A DNA stretch of 64,000 bases from a virus: the IMG/VR virus record IMGVR_UViG_3300021376_000023, positions 1 to 64,000 of that record; one strand, given 5' to 3'. The notes beneath the pieces are model-generated. The model was given only the letters and a program-made list of their open reading frames with translations. It ran no database searches and was not told the DNA's origin. The position numbers and the translations under genes were made by a program. Every line of letters starts with the position of its first letter. Within the stretch, counting starts at the first letter, position 1. Below, one piece after another: positions 37,994 to 46,521 of this stretch.

Positions 37994-38046
37994 AGAATTA
38001 TTTAGTTTATTTTACCGTAAAAGAAGGTATTAAACTAAATAATTCT
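37994..38046. repeat. Perfect 16-bp inverted repeat with outward late boxes
   Basis: Arms AGAATTATTTAGTTTA (37994..38009) and its reverse complement (38031..38046) flank a 21-nt loop. Each arm contains ACTAAATA on the strand facing outwards. The left arm touches the ATG at 37993. Confidence 0.85.
37999..38006 (-). promoter_or_regulatory. Late-type promoter box ACTAAATA
   Basis: ACTAAATA, then 5 nt (ATTCT) to the ATG at 37993. Confidence 0.6.
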
Positions 38047-38050
38047 TTAA

Positions 38051-38242
38051 TTACGACTCTGAAGAATTATTTTCAACCGCTTCATTAGGAACAATATCAA
38101 CACGGCTGAGAATACGTGTACCACTAATTAATGTTACAGGTACTAAGGCGGCCTTGTATTGATTAAGAAGCTCTTCAATTTTGCTCTTAGCTTCTACTAG
38201 TTCCTTTTCACGCGGAGTCAAATTTTTGTTAGTATCTGTCAT
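38051..38242 (-). CDS. Small protein, 63 aa
   Basis: A helix (TPREKELVEAKSKIEELLNQ) followed by a short hydrophobic strand region and an acidic tail. It lies between two structural genes. Function unknown. Confidence 0.55.
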   Translation of the reverse strand: MTDTNKNLTPREKELVEAKSKIEELLNQYKAALVPVTLISGTRILSRVDIVPNEAVENNSSES

Positions 38243-38280
38243 ACTACTACTTATATATCTACAAGTTTATTTCCACTATT

Positions 38281-38628
38281 TTATTCTACTATTTCTATAT
38301 AGTCAAATCTTTTTGCCTCAGATGCTTTTTGGTAACCTGCATCATTTGCAAAGATAATTTCTAATTTCTGCGGTGTATAAAAAGTAGGAAGCGTAAAAGA
38401 CATAGCATTATTAGTATGTGTTACATAATCAAAAATAGGATAAGCACTAAAAGGCGGATTACCTGCACTTGTACTTTTTACCCCGGTATAAAAATTATAT
38501 GATTTTTGCTTACCATCAAATTTATTAGAACTTAAATATAAGCCAGCATCAGTTTTGTAGCTAAACATATCACCATAAAGATAGATTTGTTTTCCAGAGG
38601 TACCTACTTTTACTGTAATATTAGGCAT
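38281..38628 (-). CDS. Small beta-rich structural protein, 115 aa
   Basis: MPNITVKVGTSGKQIYLYGD, then strands ending FDYIEIVE. It starts at the last base of the tail protein gene upstream. Probably a virion protein; no family recognised. Confidence 0.5.
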   Translation of the reverse strand: MPNITVKVGTSGKQIYLYGDMFSYKTDAGLYLSSNKFDGKQKSYNFYTGVKSTSAGNPPFSAYPIFDYVTHTNNAMSFTLPTFYTPQKLEIIFANDAGYQKASEAKRFDYIEIVE

Positions 38629-39455
38629 TATGGTTCTCCCAGAGGGGTATATAACTTTACTTCTGATATTTGAGGTCGCCCTGAAACTGTAACAGTTTCT
38701 GTATTAGAAAATGCAGAAAGTGCAGGGTCAGTATTGGATATAACTTGTGTCCTAAGAAATGTGTAGCTACCATAATCAAGAGATACCCCAGTGCTAACAG
38801 CTGTAAGCTGGGTATCAATTTTAAATATATTTTTGACCGGGGCCTGAGGATCAGGAAACATCCAGCCTTTAATAGTAAATGCAGTATCTGCAATTATTTG
38901 AGCTTTTTGATTACCATTAATATCAGTAGGGTAATTTAAGTTTATAGATCCATTCCATAAAACTTCGCTGCGAATTTCTTGAGTATATGGAAGATTAAAT
39001 TCTTTTGGAACTGTCCAGCTTAATATAATATAAGGATTATTAAAAGGAACAAAATTACTTAAAATTTGATCCATGTCTGATTGATATCTAGTAATAATAC
39101 TCATCTTTACATCAATGTTAATTGGGACAGGGGCCTTATAGAAAAACGTTACATTCCCCGGACTATCTTCAACTGGATTGCTTGGAGCAAAGAACCCGGC
39201 ATTTTTGTTAAAAACTCTATTATTATCTCGGGAAATACTACCTATTGTTACACTAACGACAGGTAGAGATAAATTTTGACCAGGGTTAATTAAATCGTGA
39301 AGTACTCTCTGTTTTGGTGCATAAATGTATCTTACCTGTTGAGAGGCCTCAGCCACTCTATTCTTATTATATCTTTTAATAACAACATCATCAAATGCTG
39401 CTAAAAACTGAATTAATAGATCCTTGATCTCAAAATAATGAGTAGGAAGCTTCAT
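38628..39455 (-). CDS. Tail sheath stabiliser (T4 gp15)-like candidate, 275 aa
   Basis: The layout matches T4 gp15: an N-terminal helix, VRYIYAPKQRVLHDLINPGQ, LPVVSVTIGSISRDNNR, and a beta-rich middle with VPINIDVKMSIITRYQSDM, PYIILSWTVPKEF. Gp15 caps the tail and joins it to the head. Identity is low by eye, so the call is tentative. Late box upstream. Confidence 0.5.
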   Translation of the reverse strand: MKLPTHYFEIKDLLIQFLAAFDDVVIKRYNKNRVAEASQQVRYIYAPKQRVLHDLINPGQNLSLPVVSVTIGSISRDNNRVFNKNAGFFAPSNPVEDSPGNVTFFYKAPVPINIDVKMSIITRYQSDMDQILSNFVPFNNPYIILSWTVPKEFNLPYTQEIRSEVLWNGSINLNYPTDINGNQKAQIIADTAFTIKGWMFPDPQAPVKNIFKIDTQLTAVSTGVSLDYGSYTFLRTQVISNTDPALSAFSNTETVTVSGRPQISEVKLYTPLGEP

Positions 39456-39461
39456 ATATCT

Positions 39462-39469
39462 TATTTAGT
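39462..39469 (-). promoter_or_regulatory. Late-type promoter box ACTAAATA
   Basis: ACTAAATA, then 6 nt (AGATAT) to the ATG at 39455. Confidence 0.55.
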
Positions 39470-39489
39470 AGTGAATCCGACCAACTACT

Positions 39490-39693
39490 TCAATAATACT
39501 TCCACTTATTATGACTAATCTTTGATGCTAACTTTCTTTTGGCTGATGGTTTTAGATAAGATCTTAAAAGCTTTACTTCTTCAAGAATACCACATCTTTT
39601 TACGGCATTACTAAACTGTTTTAGTTTTTTGTCAAAATATAACTTATTGGAAGACTTCTTCTTATCGAGAACGACTTCACAGTTAATGATCAT
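39490..39693 (-). CDS. rpsU: Ribosomal protein bS21 homologue, 67 aa
   Basis: LKQFSNAVKRCGILEEVKLL, then RSYLKPSAKRKLASKI follow the bS21 signature (FKRxxEKAGIL.E.R.R..Y.KPS..RK.K). The length (67 aa) and basic character fit the family. bS21 sits by the 3' end of 16S rRNA near the anti-Shine-Dalgarno and helps in initiation. Phage bS21 homologues are known from some marine and large phages. A GTAAATA box lies upstream. Confidence 0.8.
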   Translation of the reverse strand: MIINCEVVLDKKKSSNKLYFDKKLKQFSNAVKRCGILEEVKLLRSYLKPSAKRKLASKISHNKWKYY

Positions 39694-39707
39694 AATCTAT
39701 TTACTTA

Positions 39708-40055
39708 TTAAATCTGATCTTCAACTACTACTATCTCTGCTTTAGTATTAAAGTATTTTCCAGGCTTTTTGGGTATAAGAAACTTTGCATACTCTAAAAT
39801 TTTTCTATCTTCATTACACAAGCTGTCAACAGAATAATCAAAAATTATTTTTTTTGTACCTATACAAAAATTGTATGGATAAGGAACTTCAAAAACTTTC
39901 TTAGTTTGATTAACCATTATGGTAAAAATTAAGTAAAAGTCTTTTATACAAAAAAGTATAAGTCTACCAGTCTTTATAGATTTACCGTTTACAGAAAAAG
40001 ATATCTTCTGTTGTAACAAAGTGTTGATGCTTTTCTCTAATTTCTCTACGTACAT
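39708..40055 (-). CDS. Unknown protein, 115 aa
   Basis: I start at MYVEKLEKSINTLLQQKISF (40055), directly after the upstream stop. Beta-rich, with RLILFCIKDFYLIFTIMVNQ and a tail KKPGKYFNTKAEIVVVED. Function unknown. Confidence 0.55.
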   Translation of the reverse strand: MYVEKLEKSINTLLQQKISFSVNGKSIKTGRLILFCIKDFYLIFTIMVNQTKKVFEVPYPYNFCIGTKKIIFDYSVDSLCNEDRKILEYAKFLIPKKPGKYFNTKAEIVVVEDQI

Positions 40056-40056
40056 A

Positions 40057-40434
40057 TTAAGAATCCATATAAGCAATCTTTTGAGGAGTTGTCATTCTTG
40101 CTAAATTTTCTCTAAAGTATTTCCAAAATGCTGGACCTGCAGGTATACTGGTAATTAAATCACAACTATCGCAATTTACACACCTATAATCCTGCATAAA
40201 AAGATCCCACACAATGACAAGATTTTTCTGATCTGGACTATATCTTGTACCTTTAACTGCAGGTTTATAATTAAGAGTTACTCTTCCATCTACACTGTTA
40301 AGAACAGCCTGTGCATTAGTACATAACATTCTTCTTGTCATAGGTTTACCAGGCCGGGGGCGCCTGCGGGCAAACTTTATCTCACAGACGTTGTTTTGAA
40401 GTACGCTTTTCAGGCTTGCTAGAGATACTAACAT
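40057..40434 (-). CDS. Conserved phage protein of unknown function, 125 aa
   Basis: Start at MLVSLASLKSVLQNN (40434) shortens a 95-nt overlap with the upstream gene to 53 nt. CEIKFARRRPRPGKPMTRRM, LVIVWDLFMQDYRCVNCDSC and MTTPQKIAYMDS look like a conserved T4-like small beta-barrel protein. Role unknown. Confidence 0.6.
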   Translation of the reverse strand: MLVSLASLKSVLQNNVCEIKFARRRPRPGKPMTRRMLCTNAQAVLNSVDGRVTLNYKPAVKGTRYSPDQKNLVIVWDLFMQDYRCVNCDSCDLITSIPAGPAFWKYFRENLARMTTPQKIAYMDS

Positions 40435-40837
40435 CTTCTTTTCTGGGTTGTACGACACCGAATATTCTTTGTTCATTAAGAAATATCCCGTGGCTTAGTT
40501 TTCCATAATTTACTACTTCAATATTAGCAATAGGAACTCCCATATTATTGGGAAAACATACATAATCACCTTCCTTTACTAACTTACAACTATCACCCCT
40601 CAATATAACCTTACCAATGCGCCAGGCATTTGTATCTGCATTAACAGGAACAACTATACCATTTCTTACAATAGTGTTCGATGTACCGCCTTCATCAACA
40701 AATTCTACTAGTAAAATATCATCTAGTAGTTTTGAAAGATTATAACCTACGAAAACACTATTAAGTGAATTTCTTGAATGTGAGCTAAGATCTATTAAAC
40801 TTTTCTGTACTGGTCCAAGTTGATCTACGTTTGCCAT
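40382..40837 (-). CDS. GroES/gp31-like co-chaperonin candidate, 151 aa
   Basis: DDILLVEFVDEGGTSNTIVR, NGIVVPVNADTNAWRIGKVI, GDYVCFPNNMGVPIANIEVV and NEQRIFGVV follow the GroES beta-barrel order. In T4, gp31 replaces GroES so that GroEL can fold the capsid protein. The N-terminal 30 and C-terminal 20 residues are extra. A mobile loop may be GGTSNTIV. Confidence 0.65.
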   Translation of the reverse strand: MANVDQLGPVQKSLIDLSSHSRNSLNSVFVGYNLSKLLDDILLVEFVDEGGTSNTIVRNGIVVPVNADTNAWRIGKVILRGDSCKLVKEGDYVCFPNNMGVPIANIEVVNYGKLSHGIFLNEQRIFGVVQPRKEDVSISSKPEKRTSKQRL

Positions 40838-40869
40838 ATATAGTCACTTATGTACAAACTACCTTAAAA

Positions 40870-41151
40870 TCAAGAGTCTTTAATTGTTTTTGGCTTTTTT
40901 ATATAGTTAATTCTCTGCCTTTTAAATCTCGGCAAAACATTAACCAAGAGTTTGTATTGATCTTGTACCGTTGTAAACTGTCTTAAATTTCTATTGGATG
41001 TTAAATTTACTACTTTAGCCGCAAGCGGGTCAAGCATAGATAACCACCGATTGACAAGATATAGTGAAAACTCTTTTTCTGATTCTGGAGAATCTATTAA
41101 ATTATTTTTTTTACTAAAAGCGATGCCATCAATAATATCAAATATATTCAT
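40870..41151 (-). CDS. Clamp-loader small subunit (gp62)-like, 93 aa
   Basis: FDIIDGIAFSKKNNLID, EKEFSLYLVNRWLSMLDPLA and QYKLLVNVLPRFKRQRINYI match the short gp62-like subunits of marine T4-like phages (about 100 aa; T4 gp62 is 187 aa). With a gp44-like ATPase it would load the sliding clamp on DNA. It starts 4 nt before the stop of the methyltransferase gene. Confidence 0.65.
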   Translation of the reverse strand: MNIFDIIDGIAFSKKNNLIDSPESEKEFSLYLVNRWLSMLDPLAAKVVNLTSNRNLRQFTTVQDQYKLLVNVLPRFKRQRINYIKKPKTIKDS

Positions 41152-41756
41152 GCGTTATTATGCTTATACAGTAAATGGGAATCAGTAAATTTATGAAATA
41201 AAGTATAATTCCGTATTGTAAAAAAATTAATATAGTTTTCACTGTAATACTTACCGGTACCATCATGATTATTGCCCCAGTGTTCTTCAAATAAAATATA
41301 TTTTGGACTATAACGATTAAAGTCTAAACCTTTAAGAACTTCTATTTCAAACCCTTCTACATCAAGAGAGAAAAAATCGATTTCATTAATATTATGTTTT
41401 TTCAAAAGAGAAGTCAAAGTCTTTGCTGGTACCTCAATAGTTGTGTTGTGTGATTCTGTACAACCACCGGATGGGTCATCATTAAAAAAACTACCTTTAA
41501 TTGTGGCTTCCTTATAATCAAAAGAAACTAAGGCGCACTCTTCAATAATAGAACCCGGTCTTGTTAATTTAAGATTTTCTCTAAAAATAGGATTTGGTTC
41601 AACTAATAACCCTTTCCATCCTTTTTGTTCTAGGGGGTAGGTATTACTTTGAAATACACCGTTATGGGCACCGGCCTCAATAAAAAAACCTACTCTATCT
41701 TTATAGATATCTAAGATAAATCTATCTTGACCATATTGTGACGTATGGTCAGACAT
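41148..41756 (-). CDS. FkbM-family methyltransferase, 202 aa
   Basis: SQYGQDRFILDIY, FFIEAGAHNGVFQSNTYPLE, GWKGLLVEPNP and IDFFSLDVEGFEIEVLKGLD are the FkbM motifs for SAM binding and catalysis. These enzymes O-methylate sugars or other hydroxyls. It lies between replication genes but probably serves the glycan functions elsewhere in the window. Confidence 0.85.
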   Translation of the reverse strand: MSDHTSQYGQDRFILDIYKDRVGFFIEAGAHNGVFQSNTYPLEQKGWKGLLVEPNPIFRENLKLTRPGSIIEECALVSFDYKEATIKGSFFNDDPSGGCTESHNTTIEVPAKTLTSLLKKHNINEIDFFSLDVEGFEIEVLKGLDFNRYSPKYILFEEHWGNNHDGTGKYYSENYINFFTIRNYTLFHKFTDSHLLYKHNNA

Positions 41757-41757
41757 A

Positions 41758-42348
41758 TTAATGTGAAATAATCTTTGTAGATGCTATAAAAATATCGTCG
41801 TTGGTTTGGTAAAAGAAATTAACTACATCCTTCATAAAGGATACAGCCTGGTCATTATCAAGATTAGTACTAAACGCAAATGCAGGTGCGCGTTTACCAG
41901 CAACCACATTGATACCAGTATGACCGAGCGCGGCCCCATCTTTTACGTGTACAATACTAACACTACATTTACCCTTTTGTTGAGTGACACCACCCTGGGT
42001 AAACTCCTTCGTGACCATAAGATCATCCCCATCTACTTCAATTGGTGCTTGAATATACTTGTAGAGTATATTTGCAATATTTGCATTAAACATTCTCTGA
42101 TAACAAATGGCACCAAAACTTTCTGTAATTAGAGGTATCTCATACAAAAAATGAATCATGTCTTCGCTGTAGATAAAGTCTTTATTTAAGGAATCTTCTT
42201 GATCTATTAATCCTTCTGTCTCCACATTGGCAGGAGCTCTAAAAGCAATTATATTACCAATTGGAAGGCACTTATCTCTAAAATACCGGTAAGCAAATCT
42301 CTTATGTAATAACACCCCATCGTAAACTTTAATATCATTTAAAATCAT
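41758..42348 (-). CDS. DUF366-like protein, 196 aa
   Basis: VYDGVLLHKRFAYRYFRD, IIAFRAPANVETEGLIDQED, IEVDGDDLMV and LGHTGINVVAGKRAP with IFIASTKII fit the DUF366 family, as I recall it. Its function is unknown; the sequence suggests a nucleotide-binding fold. Promoter 6 nt before the ATG. Confidence 0.6.
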   Translation of the reverse strand: MILNDIKVYDGVLLHKRFAYRYFRDKCLPIGNIIAFRAPANVETEGLIDQEDSLNKDFIYSEDMIHFLYEIPLITESFGAICYQRMFNANIANILYKYIQAPIEVDGDDLMVTKEFTQGGVTQQKGKCSVSIVHVKDGAALGHTGINVVAGKRAPAFAFSTNLDNDQAVSFMKDVVNFFYQTNDDIFIASTKIISH

Positions 42349-42354
42349 AGAACA

Positions 42355-42382
42355 ATTATAATATGTATTATAGATTAGTCCA
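42355..42382 (-). promoter_or_regulatory. Early sigma70-like promoter, leaderless spacing
   Basis: TGGACT (42382..42377), 16 nt, TATAAT (42360..42355), 6 nt, ATG at 42348. Confidence 0.6.
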
Positions 42383-42556
42383 CACTATGTTCACACCAAA
42401 GCCAAGAATAGAAATTTGAAAGATATAACCGTAATCGTATCTGCTATAAAAAATACCGGTATCTAATTTGGTAATAAAAGGACCGCACTCTATACCATCA
42501 TCAGTTTTGCGATGAAATAGTATATGAGGATATATAAATCTAATTATTGGTATCAT
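42368..42556 (-). CDS. Small unknown protein, 62 aa
   Basis: I start at MIPIIRFIYPHILFHRKTDD (42556); a longer frame begins at 42583 in a GCGCGCGCGC run. Aromatic and beta-rich, with YDYGYIFQISILGFGVNIVW. Function unknown. Confidence 0.5.
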   Translation of the reverse strand: MIPIIRFIYPHILFHRKTDDGIECGPFITKLDTGIFYSRYDYGYIFQISILGFGVNIVWTNL

Positions 42557-42824
42557 AATATTGTAACGTTTGCGCGCGCGCAAAAAGATAAGGTACTAGT
42601 AAATTGATGATTCTCATATCCTATATAAAAGACAAAGTCATTAGATGGGGATAAACAATTTTCAAAACGCGTGAGCAAAAAAAGCTTTTTCCCGGAATTT
42701 TTTTCTTTCATATTAAAGGGTTTGTCTTAATAACCCACAATACATTTTATAGCGTATAAACACAAAAATCAACTGGTAAATTTCATTTGAATATATTTTT
42801 TAACGTATAAATAAGATATCTATT
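42557..42824. other. Intergenic region upstream of the portal gene, 268 nt
   Basis: No gene is visible. It contains alternating GCGCGCGCGC at about 42571..42580, a palindromic AAAAAGCTTTTT, T-rich tracts, CGTATAAAC near 42752, and the late box at 42806 with a similar CGTATAAAT. It is one of the longest non-coding stretches in the window and could hold control sites for the structural genes. Confidence 0.5.
42806..42813 (+). promoter_or_regulatory. Late promoter box TATAAATA of the portal gene
   Basis: Exact T4 late consensus, 11 nt before the ATG at 42825, farther than in other late genes. Confidence 0.7.
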
Positions 42825-44639
42825 ATGCCTGAGTACGGAAATTCTGATTCTGGACGTGAATCGACATTTGGTCGTTCGTTAATGAGTTATATTAACTCTA
42901 AGCTTCCTTATCAGAGCTATACATCTATTGATACTATAAGTAAACTAAATCCCAAATTTAAAGTATTTCAAGATACAGGCAGTAAGAGAACAGAAGCACT
43001 AGCCAGACAAAGCATTAGCAGTAATACTGAATATAATAGCTTAGACCCATCCGGCATTATTGGTCTAGATAACAATTTCACCCAATACATGTATGCAAAT
43101 GTGCAACATGACAAAGTATCTAGATTAAGAGACTACAGAACAATGGCATCTTTTTCTGAAGTAGCCGATGCGCTAGATGAAATATGTGATGATGCAATAA
43201 ACAAAGATTCAAAAGGCAAAGTAGTTCATGCTAAGTTTCTAGATCTAGATTTAAATGACAAAGACACTACAGTTCTAGAAGAAGAGTTTCAAAAATATAT
43301 TCAACATTTTGATTTGTCCCATAAAGGGTGGGAATATTTTAGAACACTACTAGTTGATGGTGAGTTATACTTTGAACATATTATCCACAAGCAATACGAG
43401 GATGAAGGAATATTAGGAGTTATAACTGTACCTAACGAATTTGTTGATCCTATTTTTGGCAATGTACAGAATATGATGATTAAGGGCTTCTTGTTAAGAA
43501 AGCCAGTTTTTGACAAAAACAACCCTACCAAGATATTGGAATATAAGCTTGTTCCAATGGACAAAAATCAAATAACTTATATTAACTCTGGTATATGGAA
43601 TGAGAACAAGACAATAAGACTTCCGTTCATAGAGAACGCAAGAAGAGCATATAGGCAGATTAGTCTATTAGAAGATGCGGTCGTAATTTATAGGTTGGCA
43701 CGAGCACCTGCGCGTTTAATCTTCAATGTAGATGTTGGCAATATGCCTGCACCAAAAGCAGAAGCGTATATGCGTAAATTAATGAACCAATATTGGTCAT
43801 CTAAGAGTTTTGATGCGCAGCAAGGCGGAGGGGCTCTTAAAAAATATAACCCACAAAGTATTTTAGATAATTTCTGGTTTGCAAAGCGCGCTGGTTCTGA
43901 AGGTACAGATGTAAGACAATTAGAAGGTGCAAATCAAGCTTGGGGGCTAGAGGAAATGAACTATTTCTTAAAGAAACTTTATAAGAGCTTAAAGGTACCA
44001 GTATCCAGACTTAATGCTGAAACTGGCTACAAAGATGATATGAACATTCTTCGTGAGGAATTAAAATTTGCTAAATTTATTGTTAGAATGCAGCAGCAAT
44101 TTGCTGAAGGCTTAAAGAATGGTTTTGTAACGCATTTAAAGCTTAGAAAGCTTTGGGAAAAATTTGATCTTAAGGAAACTAACATTGATATTGAGTTTAA
44201 TGTACCAATTAACTTCTTTGAGATGAGAGAGGCACAAAAACAGGAGATCAAATCAAAGACATTCGGTGACATAATTCAATCAGCTGATAATATTAGTAAG
44301 ACATATGCATTAAAGAAATACATGGATTGGACAGATGTAGAAATTCTTGCAAATAGAGAATTTATGAGAAAAGATATGGCATTTAGCTGGGAATTAGAGC
44401 AAATTAAAGCTGGAGGCCCTAATTGGAAAGAAAATGCTTTAGCGGGTGTTGCTCCAGCAGAAGGTGGTGAAGTTGGTGGTGCAAGTGTTGGTGGTGGAGC
44501 CGCAAGTACATTACCGCCTGCTTTTGGACCTACCCCGGCTGGTGGACCAGAAGGTGGAGTTCCTGCTGAAGGCGGGCCTGCTCCAGCAGAGGGTGCACCG
44601 GGCCCTGCGGCCGGTGGGGCACCACCCCCTACCGGTTAA
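42825..44639 (+). CDS. gp20: Portal protein, T4 gp20-like, 604 aa
   Basis: ISLLEDAVVIYRLARAPARL, IFNVDVGNMPAPKAEAYMRK, LMNQYWSSK and EGTDVRQLEGANQAWGLEEM are gp20 hallmarks. The portal forms the dodecameric ring at the capsid vertex through which DNA is packaged. T4 gp20 is 524 aa; this one has an extra Gly/Pro/Ala-rich tail (about residues 540-604) of low complexity. It is the main evidence for a T4-like myovirus. Confidence 0.95.
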   Translation: MPEYGNSDSGRESTFGRSLMSYINSKLPYQSYTSIDTISKLNPKFKVFQDTGSKRTEALARQSISSNTEYNSLDPSGIIGLDNNFTQYMYANVQHDKVSRLRDYRTMASFSEVADALDEICDDAINKDSKGKVVHAKFLDLDLNDKDTTVLEEEFQKYIQHFDLSHKGWEYFRTLLVDGELYFEHIIHKQYEDEGILGVITVPNEFVDPIFGNVQNMMIKGFLLRKPVFDKNNPTKILEYKLVPMDKNQITYINSGIWNENKTIRLPFIENARRAYRQISLLEDAVVIYRLARAPARLIFNVDVGNMPAPKAEAYMRKLMNQYWSSKSFDAQQGGGALKKYNPQSILDNFWFAKRAGSEGTDVRQLEGANQAWGLEEMNYFLKKLYKSLKVPVSRLNAETGYKDDMNILREELKFAKFIVRMQQQFAEGLKNGFVTHLKLRKLWEKFDLKETNIDIEFNVPINFFEMREAQKQEIKSKTFGDIIQSADNISKTYALKKYMDWTDVEILANREFMRKDMAFSWELEQIKAGGPNWKENALAGVAPAEGGEVGGASVGGGAASTLPPAFGPTPAGGPEGGVPAEGGPAPAEGAPGPAAGGAPPPTG

Positions 44640-45066
44640 GTTTTTTTAACCGTTTAACAACAAAATCTAATTTTTGAATTTCGTATCTACGAGCATCTAT
44701 TTCTTCTGGCGCATACCAATATTTGTCTGATACATTGATCATATCTTTATATGAATATTCAAAACTAACTGGCTTGTGTTGAATTTTATATTGGATAAAA
44801 TGTCTTAATTCATGCAGTAAGTTTCTTATCATTCTTCTAACTCTTAGTTTTTTATTAAAAGACTTACAGTCTATTCCAATGTTAATTTCGTTCCTGCTTA
44901 TATCAAAATCACTGTACCCTTTACTTCTAATATGAATGTGAAGGGTCTTGTTAGAGGGATAGCCTTCCTTGTAGCATAGATAGGAAACTACATCTTTAAG
45001 TGATCTGTAACAAATATTAAAACGCTTTAACCACTTATGGGAATTTCTTGAAAAAATAATTTTCAT
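44629..45066 (-). CDS. Putative zincin-type metallopeptidase, 145 aa
   Basis: Start MKIIFSRNSHKW at 45066 overlaps the upstream TGA (ATGA). LLHELRHFIQ holds an HExxH zinc motif, and YAPEEIDARRYE downstream may give the third ligand Glu, as in small SprT- or ImmA-like phage peptidases. Substrate unknown. Confidence 0.6.
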   Translation of the reverse strand: MKIIFSRNSHKWLKRFNICYRSLKDVVSYLCYKEGYPSNKTLHIHIRSKGYSDFDISRNEINIGIDCKSFNKKLRVRRMIRNLLHELRHFIQYKIQHKPVSFEYSYKDMINVSDKYWYAPEEIDARRYEIQKLDFVVKRLKKLNR

Positions 45067-45665
45067 TTCAACCAAACAGTTGTCGGGTCGAATGCGGTTG
45101 TATTCAAGAAATCCCAGACTTCATAATCTGGTTTTATTTCTATTGTTGCAGCTTTTAATAGGTTTGCTAACAACGATTCTAAATCTTGAATATGCCACAC
45201 ATCATCTAAAAGTCTTCTACCGGATGTACGTGTTTTATGGGCAACGTGATCGGCATAGGAATATGCAAAACCTGCAAAAGGGGGAATCATACAACCCAAA
45301 CTAACTAAATTTCCTAGAATTCTTGAACAAACTTCTTTACCACCAACGGAGTGCATTGTAACTATTGCACAAGCCGGTTTACCGACAAGATATTTAGATC
45401 CTTCTAATACAGTCATCTTTTCAAATAATTGCTGCATACTTGACCCCCAACTATCCCAATATGTACCTGTTGAAAAAATTAATGCGTCTGCTTTTTTAAT
45501 AGCACGTTTAACGCTATTCCAACAAAATGAAGGAGATAAATGAATAATTCTAACACGAACAGAATCATTTTTTTTGAGAAGCATTCGCTTAATTTTTCTT
45601 AACAACATTGAAGTATTGCCAGTTCGCCCACCTATGGCACCATTGATTATTAGGACGTTCTTCAT
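45063..45665 (-). CDS. NAD(P)H-dependent FMN reductase-like protein, 200 aa
   Basis: Flavodoxin-like fold: IINGAIGGRTGNTSMLLRKI forms the FMN phosphate loop, followed by ADALIFSTGTYWDSWGSSMQ. C-terminal part is extended. It could supply reduced flavin or electrons, for instance to the radical SAM proteins of the right arm, but this is only a guess. Confidence 0.8.
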   Translation of the reverse strand: MKNVLIINGAIGGRTGNTSMLLRKIKRMLLKKNDSVRVRIIHLSPSFCWNSVKRAIKKADALIFSTGTYWDSWGSSMQQLFEKMTVLEGSKYLVGKPACAIVTMHSVGGKEVCSRILGNLVSLGCMIPPFAGFAYSYADHVAHKTRTSGRRLLDDVWHIQDLESLLANLLKAATIEIKPDYEVWDFLNTTAFDPTTVWLK

Positions 45666-45738
45666 TTATAGAGTATAAAAGAAAATATATGTAAAATCAA
45701 ATTATTTATATTGATTTTTTTAGAATACCTCTTATTAT

Positions 45739-45948
45739 ATGGATATGGAAAAGTTTACAGTAGTTATTAAAAACGTATATAGTTCAGATAAAAGCAGATC
45801 TGTAACTATTAAAGCGGAAGACAGTTGGTTGGCCCATAAAGAGGCAAATAACTATTATAATCAGCTTAGGGAAGATGTTGTCTCCATTAAAGACAGCAAA
45901 AACAATGAAGTCTACAATCTAGAAAAAGGCTTTATTTTTGAATCCTAA
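45739..45948 (+). CDS. Small unknown protein, 69 aa
   Basis: MDMEKFTVVIKNVYSSDKSR, then helix AEDSWLAHKEANNYYNQL. The strand-helix-strand layout resembles other small proteins here. The second Met (45745) is also a possible start. Confidence 0.55.
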   Translation: MDMEKFTVVIKNVYSSDKSRSVTIKAEDSWLAHKEANNYYNQLREDVVSIKDSKNNEVYNLEKGFIFES

Positions 45949-46267
45949 TTTAGAAACTTTTAAGAAATATAACCAGCTTGGGGTTAGACGCAGCTACAAG
46001 CCCACTAAAAACCGGATAGAAAAATTTAAATATAATAGCGAATGGGAATCTGATCCTGACCAAAATGTATTTACACTTAGAGACTATAAATGTTGTTATA
46101 TAACAATAATGAAAAATAAGCAAGGCAAATACCGCCCAACAGTTAATGGTGCCTTCCTCTGTGACCATTTAGATGTCATTGAATTACCAAAAGAATATGA
46201 TACTTTAGAAGATGCCCAAAATAATGCATTTCTATTTGTAGACACAGTAACTGGAAAGAATAAATAA
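45938..46267 (+). CDS. Unknown protein, 109 aa, TTG start
   Basis: TTG at 45938 overlaps the upstream gene by 11 nt; no ATG exists near the N-terminus. NPNLETFKKYNQLGVRRSYK, FTLRDYKCCYITIMKNKQGK. Function unknown. Confidence 0.5.
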   Translation: MNPNLETFKKYNQLGVRRSYKPTKNRIEKFKYNSEWESDPDQNVFTLRDYKCCYITIMKNKQGKYRPTVNGAFLCDHLDVIELPKEYDTLEDAQNNAFLFVDTVTGKNK

Positions 46268-46287
46268 TAAATACATGAGCGTGATTA

Positions 46288-46521
46288 ATGAATAGTTTTC
46301 ATCTACAAGTTGTAGATCAAAGCGCCAGCGGATCACTTCATGTAAAGTTGATTATAGACTCTAAAGAGTCTGGCATTCTTTATTTGTCTCAAGAACAGTT
46401 AGATGCTATCAGTAGCGGTCTCAAATCATATTGCTATGAAAATGACCTTTCTTTTTCTACAGAAAATCCTTTCGATATTTCTTCCCTCGACGATCTTGAG
46501 GACGACGACGAACTAGAATAA
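46288..46521 (+). CDS. Small acidic protein, 77 aa
   Basis: MNSFHLQVVDQSASGSLHVK, LYLSQEQLDAISSGLKSYCY and a strongly acidic end (LDDLEDDDELE). An AATAAATA box at 46264 is 16 nt upstream of this ATG. Function unknown. Confidence 0.55.
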   Translation: MNSFHLQVVDQSASGSLHVKLIIDSKESGILYLSQEQLDAISSGLKSYCYENDLSFSTENPFDISSLDDLEDDDELE

